Assembly: GCA_022824025.1 (NCBI GenBank)
Contig: JAJEBF010000005.1
Span: 20,260-84,259 of the forward strand
Direction of reading: 5' to 3'
Length of the DNA: 64,000 nucleotides
Source of the DNA: Caldilineaceae bacterium
GTDB taxonomy: Bacteria > Chloroflexota > Anaerolineae > Caldilineales > Caldilineaceae
A program made the translations under genes and the position numbers. Shown one piece after another: positions 7,491-16,643 of the stretch. Position 1 is the first letter of the stretch; each line of letters opens with the position of its first letter. Under the pieces are notes generated by a model, which worked only from the letters and a program-made list of their open reading frames with translations, searched no databases and was not told where the DNA came from.

Positions 7491-8474
7491 ATGCAAAGCC
7501 TCGTAAACCAACCGGGCAGCGCCATTACCCAGAGCCTGCGTGGCATGGCGCTCTGTCACCCGGACACAATCAAAGTTCATTTCGACCCGGACTACGTCGA
7601 GCGAACCGCGCCTTGCCCTTCCGGAAAAGTCGCTGTCATCAGCGGGAGCGGCAGCGGCCACGAACCCCTGCCCATCGGCTACGTCGGCCTTGGCATGCTC
7701 GATGCCGCCTGCCCCGGCCCCATCTTCACCAGCCCCTCCCCTGTCCAACTGATGGCCGCCGTCCATTCCGCGGACCACGGCAGCGGCGTGCTCTTCATTG
7801 TCAAGAACTATGCCGGCGGCGTGCTCAATACTGAACTCACCATCGAAATGGCCCTCCAGGAGGGTATCGACGCCCGCTACGTCCTTGTCAACGATGACGT
7901 CGCCATCCCCGAAGTCGCCAACCGACGCGGGCTCGGCGCCGCAACGCTTGCCTGCAAAATCGCCGGCGCCGCCGCCGAATCCGGATACTCTCTCGACGCA
8001 ACCGTCAACGTAACGCAGCGCGCCGTCGCCGCCTCCCGCAGCATGGGAGTCGGCACCAACGTAAACACCCTGCCGCGCAACGGCCTCGGCGTCAATCTGG
8101 CAGACGATTCCATCGAGCTGGGCGTCGGTATCCACGGCGAACCCGGCGAAGTGCGCTCTGTCAAACAAGGCATGCCCGAAATCGTCGACCTCATTCTGCC
8201 GCCAATTCTTGACGACCTGCCCTTCGCGCCCAGGGATCGCGTCCTCCTCCTAATCAGCGGGATGGGAGGGACGCCGCCTCTTGAACTGTATCTCTTCTCC
8301 GAAGCGATTCACGAACGGATGGCCGCGCATCAGCTTCGGGTCGAGCGCCAACTGATCGGAAACTACCTGACCAGCCTCGGGCGCGGCGGGTACACAATGA
8401 CCCTGATGAAACTGGACGACGAACTGCTGGGCCTCTGGGACGCTCCCGTGCATACCCCAGCCCTGCACTGGTAA
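7491..8474 (+). CDS. dhaK: Dihydroxyacetone kinase subunit DhaK
   Basis: This 327-residue substrate-binding subunit of the PEP-dependent dihydroxyacetone kinase covalently binds dihydroxyacetone through a histidine and receives phosphate from ADP held on DhaL. The sequence shows SGSGSGHEPLPIGYVG (phosphate/substrate loop), FIVKNYAGG, VLVNDDVAIPE and RRGLGAA. GVGIHGEPG contains His215 at the covalent-substrate position (His218 in the E. coli enzyme). Length is normal for stand-alone DhaK. The gene opens the C3 gene run behind its own promoter, and dhaL follows four bases after its stop. The separate dhaL, dhaM, HPr and EI genes indicate the PTS-type rather than the ATP-type kinase. Confidence 0.96.
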   Translation: MQSLVNQPGSAITQSLRGMALCHPDTIKVHFDPDYVERTAPCPSGKVAVISGSGSGHEPLPIGYVGLGMLDAACPGPIFTSPSPVQLMAAVHSADHGSGVLFIVKNYAGGVLNTELTIEMALQEGIDARYVLVNDDVAIPEVANRRGLGAATLACKIAGAAAESGYSLDATVNVTQRAVAASRSMGVGTNVNTLPRNGLGVNLADDSIELGVGIHGEPGEVRSVKQGMPEIVDLILPPILDDLPFAPRDRVLLLISGMGGTPPLELYLFSEAIHERMAAHQLRVERQLIGNYLTSLGRGGYTMTLMKLDDELLGLWDAPVHTPALHW

Positions 8475-8478
8475 CCCA

Positions 8479-9159
8479 GTGGCCATCCAAATACGGACGA
8501 ACAATATGGGCCAGGAGATCACAACTTCACAACTGCGCAAATGGCTTTTGGCGTATGCCGCTCGCATCATCGAGAACGAAGCGCACCTGACCAAACTCGA
8601 TACAGCCATCGGCGACGCCGACCACGGCGTGAACATGCGCCGCGGCATGAGCAAACTGAAGGAGCGCCTCAAGGAAGAAAAACAGTCCGAAGATGTCAGC
8701 TCCTTCCTGCGCTCCGTCGCCATGACCCTCATCAGCGGAATCGGCGGGGCCGCCGGACCGCTGTACGGAACCTTCTTCCTGCGCGCCGCCACCAGCCCCA
8801 CCAACGGTAGCTCCATCGACCTGGTGCAGCTGACCCAGATGTTCCGCTACGGCCTCGATGGCCTCCAGCAGCGGGGCAAAGCCCAGGCCGACGACAAGAC
8901 CATGATCGATACCATGCAGCCGGCCGTGGAGGCGATGGAGGCCGCCTTGGCCGCCCATCAAAGCCCCGCCGTCATCCTGGCTGCCGCCCGGCAAGCTGCC
9001 CATCTGGGCATGAAGCATACGATTGAAATTGAGGCCCGAAAAGGACGCGCCAGTTACCTTGGCCCACACTCCATCGGTCATCAGGACCCAGGCGCAACCA
9101 GCGCCTACTTCCTCTTCGAGACCGCCGCCGAGGTCTTCACAAAAACTGGTGCAGGCTGA
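8479..9159 (+). CDS. dhaL: Dihydroxyacetone kinase subunit DhaL (ADP-binding)
   Basis: DhaL carries tightly bound ADP, which DhaM rephosphorylates, and passes the phosphate to substrate on DhaK. The nucleotide/Mg site [16 protein letters not shown] is clear, followed by [14 protein letters not shown] and [12 protein letters not shown], all classical DhaL blocks. The long form (226 residues) starts with GTG four bases after dhaK. A shorter form starts at the ATG at 8506 and removes nine residues that are not conserved in the family. The start is therefore uncertain. The stop codon TGA overlaps the glpK start (TGATG), implying translational coupling. Confidence 0.95.
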   Translation: MAIQIRTNNMGQEITTSQLRKWLLAYAARIIENEAHLTKLDTAIGDADHGVNMRRGMSKLKERLKEEKQSEDVSSFLRSVAMTLISGIGGAAGPLYGTFFLRAATSPTNGSSIDLVQLTQMFRYGLDGLQQRGKAQADDKTMIDTMQPAVEAMEAALAAHQSPAVILAAARQAAHLGMKHTIEIEARKGRASYLGPHSIGHQDPGATSAYFLFETAAEVFTKTGAG

Positions 9160-10664
9160 TGCCTCAACTGATCGGCGCAATCGACTCAGGCACCACCAGC
9201 ACCCGTTTCATGCTCTTCGACCAGACGGGCGCCATCGTCGGGTTCGAACAGCAGGAACACAAACAGATCTTTCCCCGCAGCGGCTGGGTCGAACACGATC
9301 CCCTCGAAATCTGGCAACGTACCCAAAATGTGATCCGCGCCACCCTCGCCAAATGCGGCGTCCATCCCGATCAGATCGCCGCCATTGGCATCACAAATCA
9401 GCGTGAGACCGCCGTCATCTGGGATCGCAACACAGGGCTGCCTGTCTGCAATGCCATCGTCTGGCAGGACACGCGCACCGACCGCATCTGTCGCCGCCTG
9501 GAGGAGGCCGGCCACGCGCCCACGTTTCATCAAAAAGCCGGCTTGCCCCTGGCTACCTACTTCTCCGGCCCCAAATTCCGCTGGATCCTTGAAAACGTCG
9601 CGGGCGCGCAGGCTGAAGCCGATGCCGGCAACCTGCTCTGCGGCACCGTTGACACATGGCTGATCTGGAATCTCACCGGCGCCGCCGCCGTCCACGTTAC
9701 CGACCCCACAAACGCCAGCCGTACAATGCTGATGGACCTGGAATCGCTCGCCTGGGACGCCGAACTGATGGACATCCTCGCGATTCCGCGCTCAATGTTG
9801 CCGGAAATCCGCCCCAGCAGCGAACCCGCCTTCTACGGCATGACCGCGACCGATGGCCCCCTCGGCGCCGCCATCCCCATCTGCGGCAATCTCGGCGACC
9901 AGCAGGCCGCGACCGTCGGCCAGACCTGCTTCAGCCCCGGCGAGGCCAAAAACACCTACGGGACCGGCTGCTTCATGATTCTGAACACCGGCGAGGAAAC
10001 TGTTCACAGCCGCAACGGCCTCCTGACGACCGTCTGTTATCAAATGGGCCAGTCCCCGCCCGTCTACGCGCTCGAAGGCTCAATCGCCATGGCCGGCGCC
10101 ACCGTCCAGTGGCTGCGGGACGAGCTTCAACTCATCAACTCGGCCGCCGAAACCGAAGAAATCGCCCAAAGCGTTGCCGACTCCGGCGGCTGCTTCCTCG
10201 TCCCAGCCTTCAGCGGGCTCTTCGCCCCCCATTGGCGCAGCGACGCCCGCGGCGTAATCGTCGGGCTCACCCGCTACGTGACCCGGGCCCACATCGTCCG
10301 CGCTGCCCTCGAATCCATCTGCTACCAGACTCGCGAAGTGCTCGAGGCCATGAACGCCGACAGCGGCGTGCCGCTGCGCCAGCTTAAAGTCGACGGCGGC
10401 GCAACCGTTAACAACCTGCTGATGCAAATGCAGGCCGATATCCTCGGCGCAACCGTCATCCGCCCACAGATCGCCGAAACAACCAGCCTGGGAGCCGCCT
10501 ATGCCGCCGGCCTGGCCGTCGGCTTCTGGCCCGACCTCGACACCCTCCGCTCACAGTGGCGCGAGGACAAAGTCTGGCGCCCCCAAATCGACGAATCCAT
10601 ACGCGCGCAAGGCTACGCCGGCTGGCATAAGGCCGTCCAACGCACACTCGATTGGGCGCCATGA
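9159..10664 (+). CDS. glpK: Glycerol kinase
   Basis: This 501-residue FGGY-family kinase phosphorylates glycerol with ATP to sn-glycerol 3-phosphate. The N-terminal phosphate loop [14 protein letters not shown] and [10 protein letters not shown] are characteristic of Glp[17 protein letters not shown] and AIVWQDTRT form the glycerol site. The second ATPase-fold half begins with [12 protein letters not shown] and YGTGCFM. The C-terminal [21 protein letters not shown] is the FGGY C-terminal signature. Its start overlaps the dhaL stop. It lies between dhaL and dhaM, an unusual interruption of a dhaKLM set. It indicates that glycerol and dihydroxyacetone phosphorylation are co-expressed. GlpABC downstream would oxidise its product. 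Confidence 0.96.
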   Translation: MPQLIGAIDSGTTSTRFMLFDQTGAIVGFEQQEHKQIFPRSGWVEHDPLEIWQRTQNVIRATLAKCGVHPDQIAAIGITNQRETAVIWDRNTGLPVCNAIVWQDTRTDRICRRLEEAGHAPTFHQKAGLPLATYFSGPKFRWILENVAGAQAEADAGNLLCGTVDTWLIWNLTGAAAVHVTDPTNASRTMLMDLESLAWDAELMDILAIPRSMLPEIRPSSEPAFYGMTATDGPLGAAIPICGNLGDQQAATVGQTCFSPGEAKNTYGTGCFMILNTGEETVHSRNGLLTTVCYQMGQSPPVYALEGSIAMAGATVQWLRDELQLINSAAETEEIAQSVADSGGCFLVPAFSGLFAPHWRSDARGVIVGLTRYVTRAHIVRAALESICYQTREVLEAMNADSGVPLRQLKVDGGATVNNLLMQMQADILGATVIRPQIAETTSLGAAYAAGLAVGFWPDLDTLRSQWREDKVWRPQIDESIRAQGYAGWHKAVQRTLDWAP

Positions 10665-10713
10665 GTCCGCCAATGCCGAGCCATCTGCGCGCGCCTGCTC
10701 TGGAGTTCGCTTC

Positions 10714-11124
10714 GTGATCGGTCTGGTGATCGTCTCCCATAGCGCCAAACTTGCCGAGGGCGTGCGCGAACTGGCCGTCCAGATGGCCGGGGACGAGGTC
10801 GGCATAAGCCAGGCCGGCGGCCTCCCGGATGACGCCCAGGCCCTCGGAACCGACGCCTTCAAAATTCTCTCCGCGATTGAAGAGGTCTGGTGTGAAGACG
10901 GAGTGCTTCTGTTGATGGACGTTGGAAGCTCCGTCATGTCAGCCGAAATCGCACTTGAAATGCTGCCGGAACAGCAGCGAAGGAAATGTCTGCTCAGCAA
11001 CGCGCCCCTTGTGGAGGGCGCGATCGTGGCGGCGCTGCACGCCGGTCTCGGCGAGCCCCTGCAAACGGTCAACGCGGTCGCCGAAGCAGCGCTGTCCACA
11101 CCGAAACTCGCCAACACCGGCTGA
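10714..11124 (+). CDS. dhaM: DhaM-type PTS phosphocarrier (EIIA-Man fold)
   Basis: This is a single-domain protein of about 136 residues that takes phosphate from HPr and rephosphorylates ADP on DhaL. IGLVIVSHSAKLAEGVREL places the phospho-acceptor His at residue 9, followed by the mannose-EIIA-like core (LPDDAQALGTDAFKIL, LLLMDVGSSVMSAEIA). E. coli DhaM has fused HPr and EI-like domains. Here they are separate genes immediately downstream. I chose the GTG at 10714 because TGGAG precedes it and the domain starts exactly there. Upstream in-frame codons overlap glpK and are not domain sequence. Confidence 0.9.
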   Translation: MIGLVIVSHSAKLAEGVRELAVQMAGDEVGISQAGGLPDDAQALGTDAFKILSAIEEVWCEDGVLLLMDVGSSVMSAEIALEMLPEQQRRKCLLSNAPLVEGAIVAALHAGLGEPLQTVNAVAEAALSTPKLANTG

Positions 11125-11158
11125 ACGAATCGCATGATCGCACGCTTGGAACTCTGAG

Positions 11159-11557
11159 ATGGAAAACTGCCCGTCACATACTTTCCCCCAAAAGGAAAGT
11201 CTCGAGGAACATGAGCGGCGCTCGCAGAGCGGCCCCGGCGGCAACGCCCGCCCCCTCCACCCCGACTCTCAACCCGCGCCTGCGAATAACTCGCATCAGC
11301 CTTCCCAAAGTGTCGTGGTCACCATCACTGATCCCCGCGGCCTCCATCTCCGGTCCGGCAGAGATGTGGTCCGTACTGCCAGTCAGTTTCAGGCCCGGAT
11401 CACCGCCGCCAATCTAAGCCGTAATAGCAGCGCTGTTGACCTCAAAAGCATCCTTCAACTGGTCCAGCTTCAGGCCCGGCAAGGACATGAACTGCAACTG
11501 GCCGCATCGGGCCCGGACGCCGAGGCGGCCATCGAAGCCCTCCGCTCACTTTTCTGA
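11159..11557 (+). CDS. ptsH: HPr-like phosphocarrier with an N-terminal extension
   Basis: The C-terminal 80 or so residues are an HPr domain that carries phosphate from EI to DhaM. TDPRGLHLRSG holds the phospho-acceptor His. SILQLVQLQARQGHEL corresponds to the Ser46 region of other HPr proteins, so a regulatory Ser is kept. The first 50 residues are polar and low-complexity (Ser/Pro/Gln/Asn-rich) and are not part of HPr. Either they are a real disordered extension or the true start is the in-frame GTG at 11315, which would give a normal 80-residue HPr. No clear ribosome-binding site decides this. It lies between dhaM and the EI gene. Confidence 0.88.
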   Translation: MENCPSHTFPQKESLEEHERRSQSGPGGNARPLHPDSQPAPANNSHQPSQSVVVTITDPRGLHLRSGRDVVRTASQFQARITAANLSRNSSAVDLKSILQLVQLQARQGHELQLAASGPDAEAAIEALRSLF

Positions 11558-11577
11558 ACACCAGCGAGTTTTGCCCT

Positions 11578-13293
11578 GTGCAGCAACTCTTTCACGGCCT
11601 CTCAGCAGCGCCCGGGGTCGGTATCGGCAACATTTACAAGTACGCCCCTGTCGTCGCCGACGACGCCGGCAGAACGCCCGCGCCCCCAGCCGGCGACCCC
11701 GAAGAAGAGTGGGAACGTTTCCTGGCGGCGCGCCTCCTCGTGGATGAGGAACTGGCACGCCTGGCCCAGATCGGCCAGGCCAACACAGCAGAGATCTTTC
11801 TCGTTCACCGCGAAATCCTCCACGATAGCACGCTGACCGACGCCGTCCGCGCCGCCATCGACGCCGGCTCAGATGCAACAAGCGCCACCCGCCAGGCCAC
11901 CGGTGAACTCGTCCGTCTCTTCCGCGATCTCAGCGACCAGTACTTCGCCAGCCGCGCCACCGACATTCGCGATGTCGGTCAACGTCTCGTCTTCCGCCTC
12001 GGAGGGATCACGCCGGCCCGCCAGCTCAACCCGCTGCCCAACGACACAATCCTCCTCGCCGAAGACCTGACCCCATTCGATACCACGCACCTGGACCAGG
12101 CCCACGTCGTTGGCATTGCCCTGGCCGCCAGCACGCCAACCGCGCACACCGCTATCCTGGCCCGCAGTCTGGGCATCCCTCTCGTCTGCAGCGCCGGATC
12201 CGAAATCCTCCAACTCCAAAGCGGCATGTTCGCCGTCGTTGACGGAATCCGCGGCCGCCTCCTCGTCGACCCAGATGAAGAGGCCCTCGAACAATATCAA
12301 CTGACCCGCTCGCGGCTGCGGCGCTTCCAGGCAGAGGCGCTCTCGCATTCCCACGAACCCGCCCTCACCCCCGACGGCGAACGCATCCCCGTTCGCGTCA
12401 ACGTCAACAGCCGTGAAGACCTCCTCCACATCCACTCCAACGGAGCCGAAGGCATCGGTCTTCTCCGCACTGAAAACCTGTTTCAACACCGGACCAGCCC
12501 ACCCACCGTTGCCGAACAACTCACTGCCTACCAGGATGTGCACTCATACACCAACAGCCATTCGCTCACCGTCCGCCTGCTTGACATCGGCGGCGACAAG
12601 CCCGTTCCCTATCTCCAGCCTCCCGCCGAAGCCAACCCCTTCCTCGGCGTGCGCGGCATCCGCCTGTTGCTCCGCCATCCCCAAATGCTCATCGACCAGG
12701 CACAGGCCCTCGTGGAACTGGCGCGCGACGTCGCCCCCGTGTCCCGCATTCGAATTCTTATCCCCATGATTTCGAAAGTGAGTGAAGTCCATCAGACCCT
12801 TGAACTGCTCGAGGACGTGCCCGGCTACAAGCGCTGCCGCCAGCTCGGCACGCTCGAAGTAGGCGTCCTCATCGAAGTGCCGTCCGCCGCTCTCCTCGCG
12901 CGCCACTTCGCGCCGCAGGTCGACTTCCTCAGCATCGGCACCAACGACCTGGCCCAATACACGCTCGCCGCCGACCGCGTAAACAGCGCCGTCGCCACCC
13001 TGGCAACCCCCCTCGACCCCTCCGTCCTCCGCCTCATCGCCCTCACCTGCGATGCCGGCCGCGCCGCCGGCATCCCCGTCGCCATCTGCGGCGAGGTCGC
13101 CGGCGACCCTTCCGTCCAGCCCCTCCTGCTCGGCCTCGGCCTCAATGAAATCAGCGTGGCCGGACCGGCCGTACCGATGGTCAAGTCCGCGATTCGCCGC
13201 GTCGACATGGACGCCGCCAGAACGCTCGCAGCCAAAGCCCTGCAGTGCAGCCGCGCCCAGGAGATCCATCAGCTTCTCCATGACTTTGGCTAG
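11578..13293 (+). CDS. ptsI: PTS enzyme I (phosphoenolpyruvate-protein phosphotransferase)
   Basis: This 571-residue cytoplasmic enzyme takes phosphate from PEP and gives it to HPr. The phosphohistidine site STPTAHTAILARS places His190 where E. coli EI has His189. The PEP-binding barrel has GIGLLRTENLF, DIGGDKPVPYL, NPFLGVRGIRLLL, GVLIEVPSAA, DFLSIGTNDLAQYTLAADR and ICGEVAGDP. All expected domains are present. The start is a GTG 20 bases after the HPr gene. No membrane sugar EIIC is seen in the window, so the phosphorelay appears to serve dihydroxyacetone kinase rather than sugar transport. Confidence 0.95.
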   Translation: MQQLFHGLSAAPGVGIGNIYKYAPVVADDAGRTPAPPAGDPEEEWERFLAARLLVDEELARLAQIGQANTAEIFLVHREILHDSTLTDAVRAAIDAGSDATSATRQATGELVRLFRDLSDQYFASRATDIRDVGQRLVFRLGGITPARQLNPLPNDTILLAEDLTPFDTTHLDQAHVVGIALAASTPTAHTAILARSLGIPLVCSAGSEILQLQSGMFAVVDGIRGRLLVDPDEEALEQYQLTRSRLRRFQAEALSHSHEPALTPDGERIPVRVNVNSREDLLHIHSNGAEGIGLLRTENLFQHRTSPPTVAEQLTAYQDVHSYTNSHSLTVRLLDIGGDKPVPYLQPPAEANPFLGVRGIRLLLRHPQMLIDQAQALVELARDVAPVSRIRILIPMISKVSEVHQTLELLEDVPGYKRCRQLGTLEVGVLIEVPSAALLARHFAPQVDFLSIGTNDLAQYTLAADRVNSAVATLATPLDPSVLRLIALTCDAGRAAGIPVAICGEVAGDPSVQPLLLGLGLNEISVAGPAVPMVKSAIRRVDMDAARTLAAKALQCSRAQEIHQLLHDFG

Positions 13294-13299
13294 CCCCCG

Positions 13300-15153
13300 A
13301 TGAAACGGATTCAGACCGAAATCCTCGTGATCGGCGGCGGCGCAACCGGTACAGGCGTTGCCTGGGACGCCGCCCTCCGTGGCTTCCAAACTGTCCTCGT
13401 CGAAAAACGCGACCTCACCCACGGCACCACCGGACGCTACCACGGACTCTTGCACAGCGGCGCAAGGTACGTGCTGAAGGACGCCGACAGCGCCGTCGAG
13501 TGCATTCGCGAAAATCGTATCCTGCGCCGCACCCACACCCACTGTATCGAAGACACAGGTGGATTATTCATCGTCACGCCCGAAGACGAAGACGACTATC
13601 CCGACCGCTTCGCCGCCGCCTGTCGACGCCTTGACATCCCCTGCGACGAGATCCCCGCGTCAACTGCCCTCCTCCGCGAACCCCTTCTGAATCCACGCAT
13701 CAGCCGCGTCTTCGAACTGCCCGACGCCGCCGCCGACAGCTTCCTCGCCGCCCATGCCACCGCCCAGGCCGCCCGCCAGGCCGGCGCCCTCCTCCTCCCC
13801 TACCACGAGCTGACCGGCCTCCACCTCTCCGGAGGGGACGGCAACCGCGCTGTGTCCGCCGCCGCCGTTCTCGACACCGTCTCAGGCGAAGAGCTGCGCA
13901 TTGACGCCGACCTCGTCATAAACGCCGCCGGCGCATGGTGCGGCCAGGTCGCGGCCCTCGCAGGTGTTGAAGTAAACATGATTCTCGGCAAAGGCGTGAT
14001 GCTCGCAACCAACGCCCGCTTGACCAATACCGTCATCAACCGCTGCAAAATGCCCGGCGACGGCGATATCCTGGTGCCCATTCACACCGTCAGCGTCATC
14101 GGCACAACCGACCAGCAGGTGTCCGACCCCGAAAACCTCTCCATTGAACAGTGGGAAATCGACCTGATGCTGACCGAAGGCGACAAACTGGTGCCCGGCC
14201 TCAGCCGCAGCCGGATCCTGCGCGCCTGGGCCGGCGTTCGACCCCTCTACCACGAGCCGCCTTCCTCCCATGAACCGGGACACCGGCCAGCTCCGCATCC
14301 GGACGGGCGCGCCTCCCAACCGGAAGCGAAGCCAGCATCGCCCGCCAGCCGCGACGCCACTCGTGCCCTCGCCCTGCTGGACCACGAGCAGCGGGACGGC
14401 CTCAGCGGCTTTATCACCATCACCGGCGGAAAATGGACGACCTTCCGCCTGATGGCCGAATCCGCCGTCGACGCAGCTTGCGCCCAGCTCGGTGCCGCCC
14501 GCCCCTGCCGCACCGCCGAAACGCCCGTCCCCGGCGTCGAACAGGGACACTACTGGCTCGGTCACCGCCTCGACGAAGTCGAATCCGCAAACCAGCAGTC
14601 GGAGCTGATCTGCGAGTGTGAACTGGTCACCCGGTCTATGTTGGAAGGCGCGGCGCAGCGCAACCCGACCGTTACCCTGGACGACCTGCGCCGCGATGTT
14701 CGCCTCGGCATGGGCCCTTGTCAGGGCGGCTTCTGCACCTACCGCGCGGTCGGTGTCCTCCACCAGCTGCGCAGCGATGAAACCGCGACCGATGCCGCTG
14801 ACTGGAAGGTAGCCCATATTCAGTCGCCCGCCCACCATCACCTCGATGGCCCCCCGGCAGATGGCGACCCCGCAGAACCCGCGCCGGCCGCCCAGCCCGA
14901 CTCCCGCCGCCCCTCACCCGCCATAGACCCCGCCGCAGCCGTCTCCCAGCCCAACCTGCTCCTGCGAGACTTTCTCCAGGAACGCTGGAAGGGCGTTGTG
15001 CCCATCCTCTGGGGCGACCAACTGCGCCAGGAAAGGCTGGATGAACTGATCTATCTGAGCATCCTCAATGCCGACCATCTGCCGGCCGATGAAGGGCAGA
15101 GCCCCCTCTCAGAGTTCTATCGCACCGGCTTCTCCTACCAGGATCCCGCCTGA
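13300..15153 (+). CDS. glpA: Anaerobic glycerol-3-phosphate dehydrogenase subunit A
   Basis: This 617-residue FAD-dependent catalytic subunit oxidises glycerol 3-phosphate to DHAP. The Rossmann motif is VIGGGATGTGVAWDAALRG, with TTGRYHGLLHSGARY. The C-terminal BFD-like [2Fe-2S] domain has cysteines in ICECELVT and GMGPCQGGFC. Two Pro/Ala-rich insertions (about residues 322-350 and 515-550) interrupt the usual sequence and probably form loops or linkers. The protein ends with a segment (LLRDFLQERWKGVVPILWG) typical of GlpA. It begins six bases after ptsI. The glpB start lies about 100 bases downstream. Confidence 0.94.
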   Translation: MKRIQTEILVIGGGATGTGVAWDAALRGFQTVLVEKRDLTHGTTGRYHGLLHSGARYVLKDADSAVECIRENRILRRTHTHCIEDTGGLFIVTPEDEDDYPDRFAAACRRLDIPCDEIPASTALLREPLLNPRISRVFELPDAAADSFLAAHATAQAARQAGALLLPYHELTGLHLSGGDGNRAVSAAAVLDTVSGEELRIDADLVINAAGAWCGQVAALAGVEVNMILGKGVMLATNARLTNTVINRCKMPGDGDILVPIHTVSVIGTTDQQVSDPENLSIEQWEIDLMLTEGDKLVPGLSRSRILRAWAGVRPLYHEPPSSHEPGHRPAPHPDGRASQPEAKPASPASRDATRALALLDHEQRDGLSGFITITGGKWTTFRLMAESAVDAACAQLGAARPCRTAETPVPGVEQGHYWLGHRLDEVESANQQSELICECELVTRSMLEGAAQRNPTVTLDDLRRDVRLGMGPCQGGFCTYRAVGVLHQLRSDETATDAADWKVAHIQSPAHHHLDGPPADGDPAEPAPAAQPDSRRPSPAIDPAAAVSQPNLLLRDFLQERWKGVVPILWGDQLRQERLDELIYLSILNADHLPADEGQSPLSEFYRTGFSYQDPA

Positions 15154-15254
15154 CATGAACGCCCCCATGCCTTTGGCGGCCGCTGGCCAGGCGGCCCGTG
15201 CCGCGAGCCCCCGTTTCCGGCGAGCCCAAACCTTGAATGCGAAGCCGGGCTTAC

Positions 15255-16643
15255 ATGACTGATCTCCTCATCATCGGCGCCGGCCTGACCGGCCTTTTCG
15301 CCGCCTGCACAGCCGCCCGCGCGGGCCTCAACGTGCGGGTGATCGCCCAGGGCGCCGGAACGACCCACTGGCATGCCGGCACGATCGATCTCCTCGGTTA
15401 CTTGCCGGATGGGCGGCAGCCTGTCGCGAACTGGATGCAGGCGCTGGGGCGCCTGCCCCCCGCGCACCCCTATCGGCTCCTCGGCGCGGCGTCAATCGCA
15501 AACGCCCTCGACGCCTTTCAGCAGCTCGCCGCCGCGGCCGGCCTGCCCTACGAACGCGCCGCCGCCAGTATCGATTCCCCCGGCCCCAGCGCGCCCTCGC
15601 AACCGATTGACCGCGAAGATGACCCCAGCGGCCACTTCACAGACATCGCGCCTGGGCGGAACGGCCAGCTCATTTCTCCCGTCGGCGCCGCCCGCCCCGT
15701 CTTCCTGGCCCCCCACGCCCAACTGGCAGCCTCCCTGGAGGATGAGCGGCCCCTCCTCATCATTGGGTTCAACGGCATGACAGACTTCTACCCGGCCCTG
15801 ATCGCAGAAAACCTGCGGCGCCAGGGCCGCCCTGCGCGCAGCGCTTTGCTTCCTCTCAGTCGCCTCACCAATCGGCGTGACCACAACACAATCCAGTTGG
15901 CCCGGCTGTTGGATCAACCCGCCGCCCAGGAAATGCTCATCGAAATGGTTTCGGACGCAGCCGCAACCGGCGAGCGGATCGGCCTGCCAGCCGTCCTCGG
16001 CCTGAAAACGCACACGCGTCTCCTTGCCAAGCTGCACCAGGCCGGTTCGGCCCCAGACCGCCGCAAAACGCCTCCCGGCTCCCCGCTGCAGCCACCGTTT
16101 TCACTCTTCGAAATCCCAACCCTTCCCCCCAGCGTGCCCGGCATGCGCCTGGACGCATCCCTGCGCGCCCAGCTTACCCGCCTCCGCGTGCGCGTTGAAA
16201 TCGGCATGAAGGTCTGCGGCGTGCGCACGGCCGGTCGCCGCATCGAGTGGATAGAGACCGAATCCGGCAGCCGCCCTCTGCGCCACACCGCACGCAACTA
16301 CCTGCTCGCCACCGGCGGCATCCTCGGCGGCGGCATCCGCGGTGACCGCTGCGGCCGCGTCAGGGAAACTGTTTTCGACCTGCCCCTGACCGCCCCCCAG
16401 ACGCGGTCCCAGTGGCTGCGCCCGATCTTTCTCGATAAACGGGGCCACCCCGTCTTCCAGGGCGGCGTCCCTGTCGACACTCGCTTCCGCCCCTTGGACC
16501 GCGACGGCGCGCCGGTATACGATAACCTGTGGGCTGCCGGCTCCGTCCTTGCCCATACCGATCCCATTCGCGAGCGCAGCCGCGAAGGGATCGCCATCGC
16601 GACCGGCTTTGCCGCCGCGCATTCGGTGGCAAACGGTCAATGA
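15255..16643 (+). CDS. glpB: Anaerobic glycerol-3-phosphate dehydrogenase subunit B
   Basis: This flavoprotein subunit, about 462 residues, joins GlpA to the membrane-associated GlpC. It starts with a dinucleotide-binding motif (LLIIGAGLTGLFAACTAARAG) and has THWHAGTIDLLGY, typical of GlpB. The C-terminal half contains LLATGGILGGGI and LWAAGSVLAHTDPI (FAD contacts). I prefer the ATG at 15255 because the motif begins directly after it. An ATG-less extension upstream reaches 15237. The stop overlaps the glpC start as ATGA, giving tight coupling. Confidence 0.93.
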   Translation: MTDLLIIGAGLTGLFAACTAARAGLNVRVIAQGAGTTHWHAGTIDLLGYLPDGRQPVANWMQALGRLPPAHPYRLLGAASIANALDAFQQLAAAAGLPYERAAASIDSPGPSAPSQPIDREDDPSGHFTDIAPGRNGQLISPVGAARPVFLAPHAQLAASLEDERPLLIIGFNGMTDFYPALIAENLRRQGRPARSALLPLSRLTNRRDHNTIQLARLLDQPAAQEMLIEMVSDAAATGERIGLPAVLGLKTHTRLLAKLHQAGSAPDRRKTPPGSPLQPPFSLFEIPTLPPSVPGMRLDASLRAQLTRLRVRVEIGMKVCGVRTAGRRIEWIETESGSRPLRHTARNYLLATGGILGGGIRGDRCGRVRETVFDLPLTAPQTRSQWLRPIFLDKRGHPVFQGGVPVDTRFRPLDRDGAPVYDNLWAAGSVLAHTDPIRERSREGIAIATGFAAAHSVANGQ

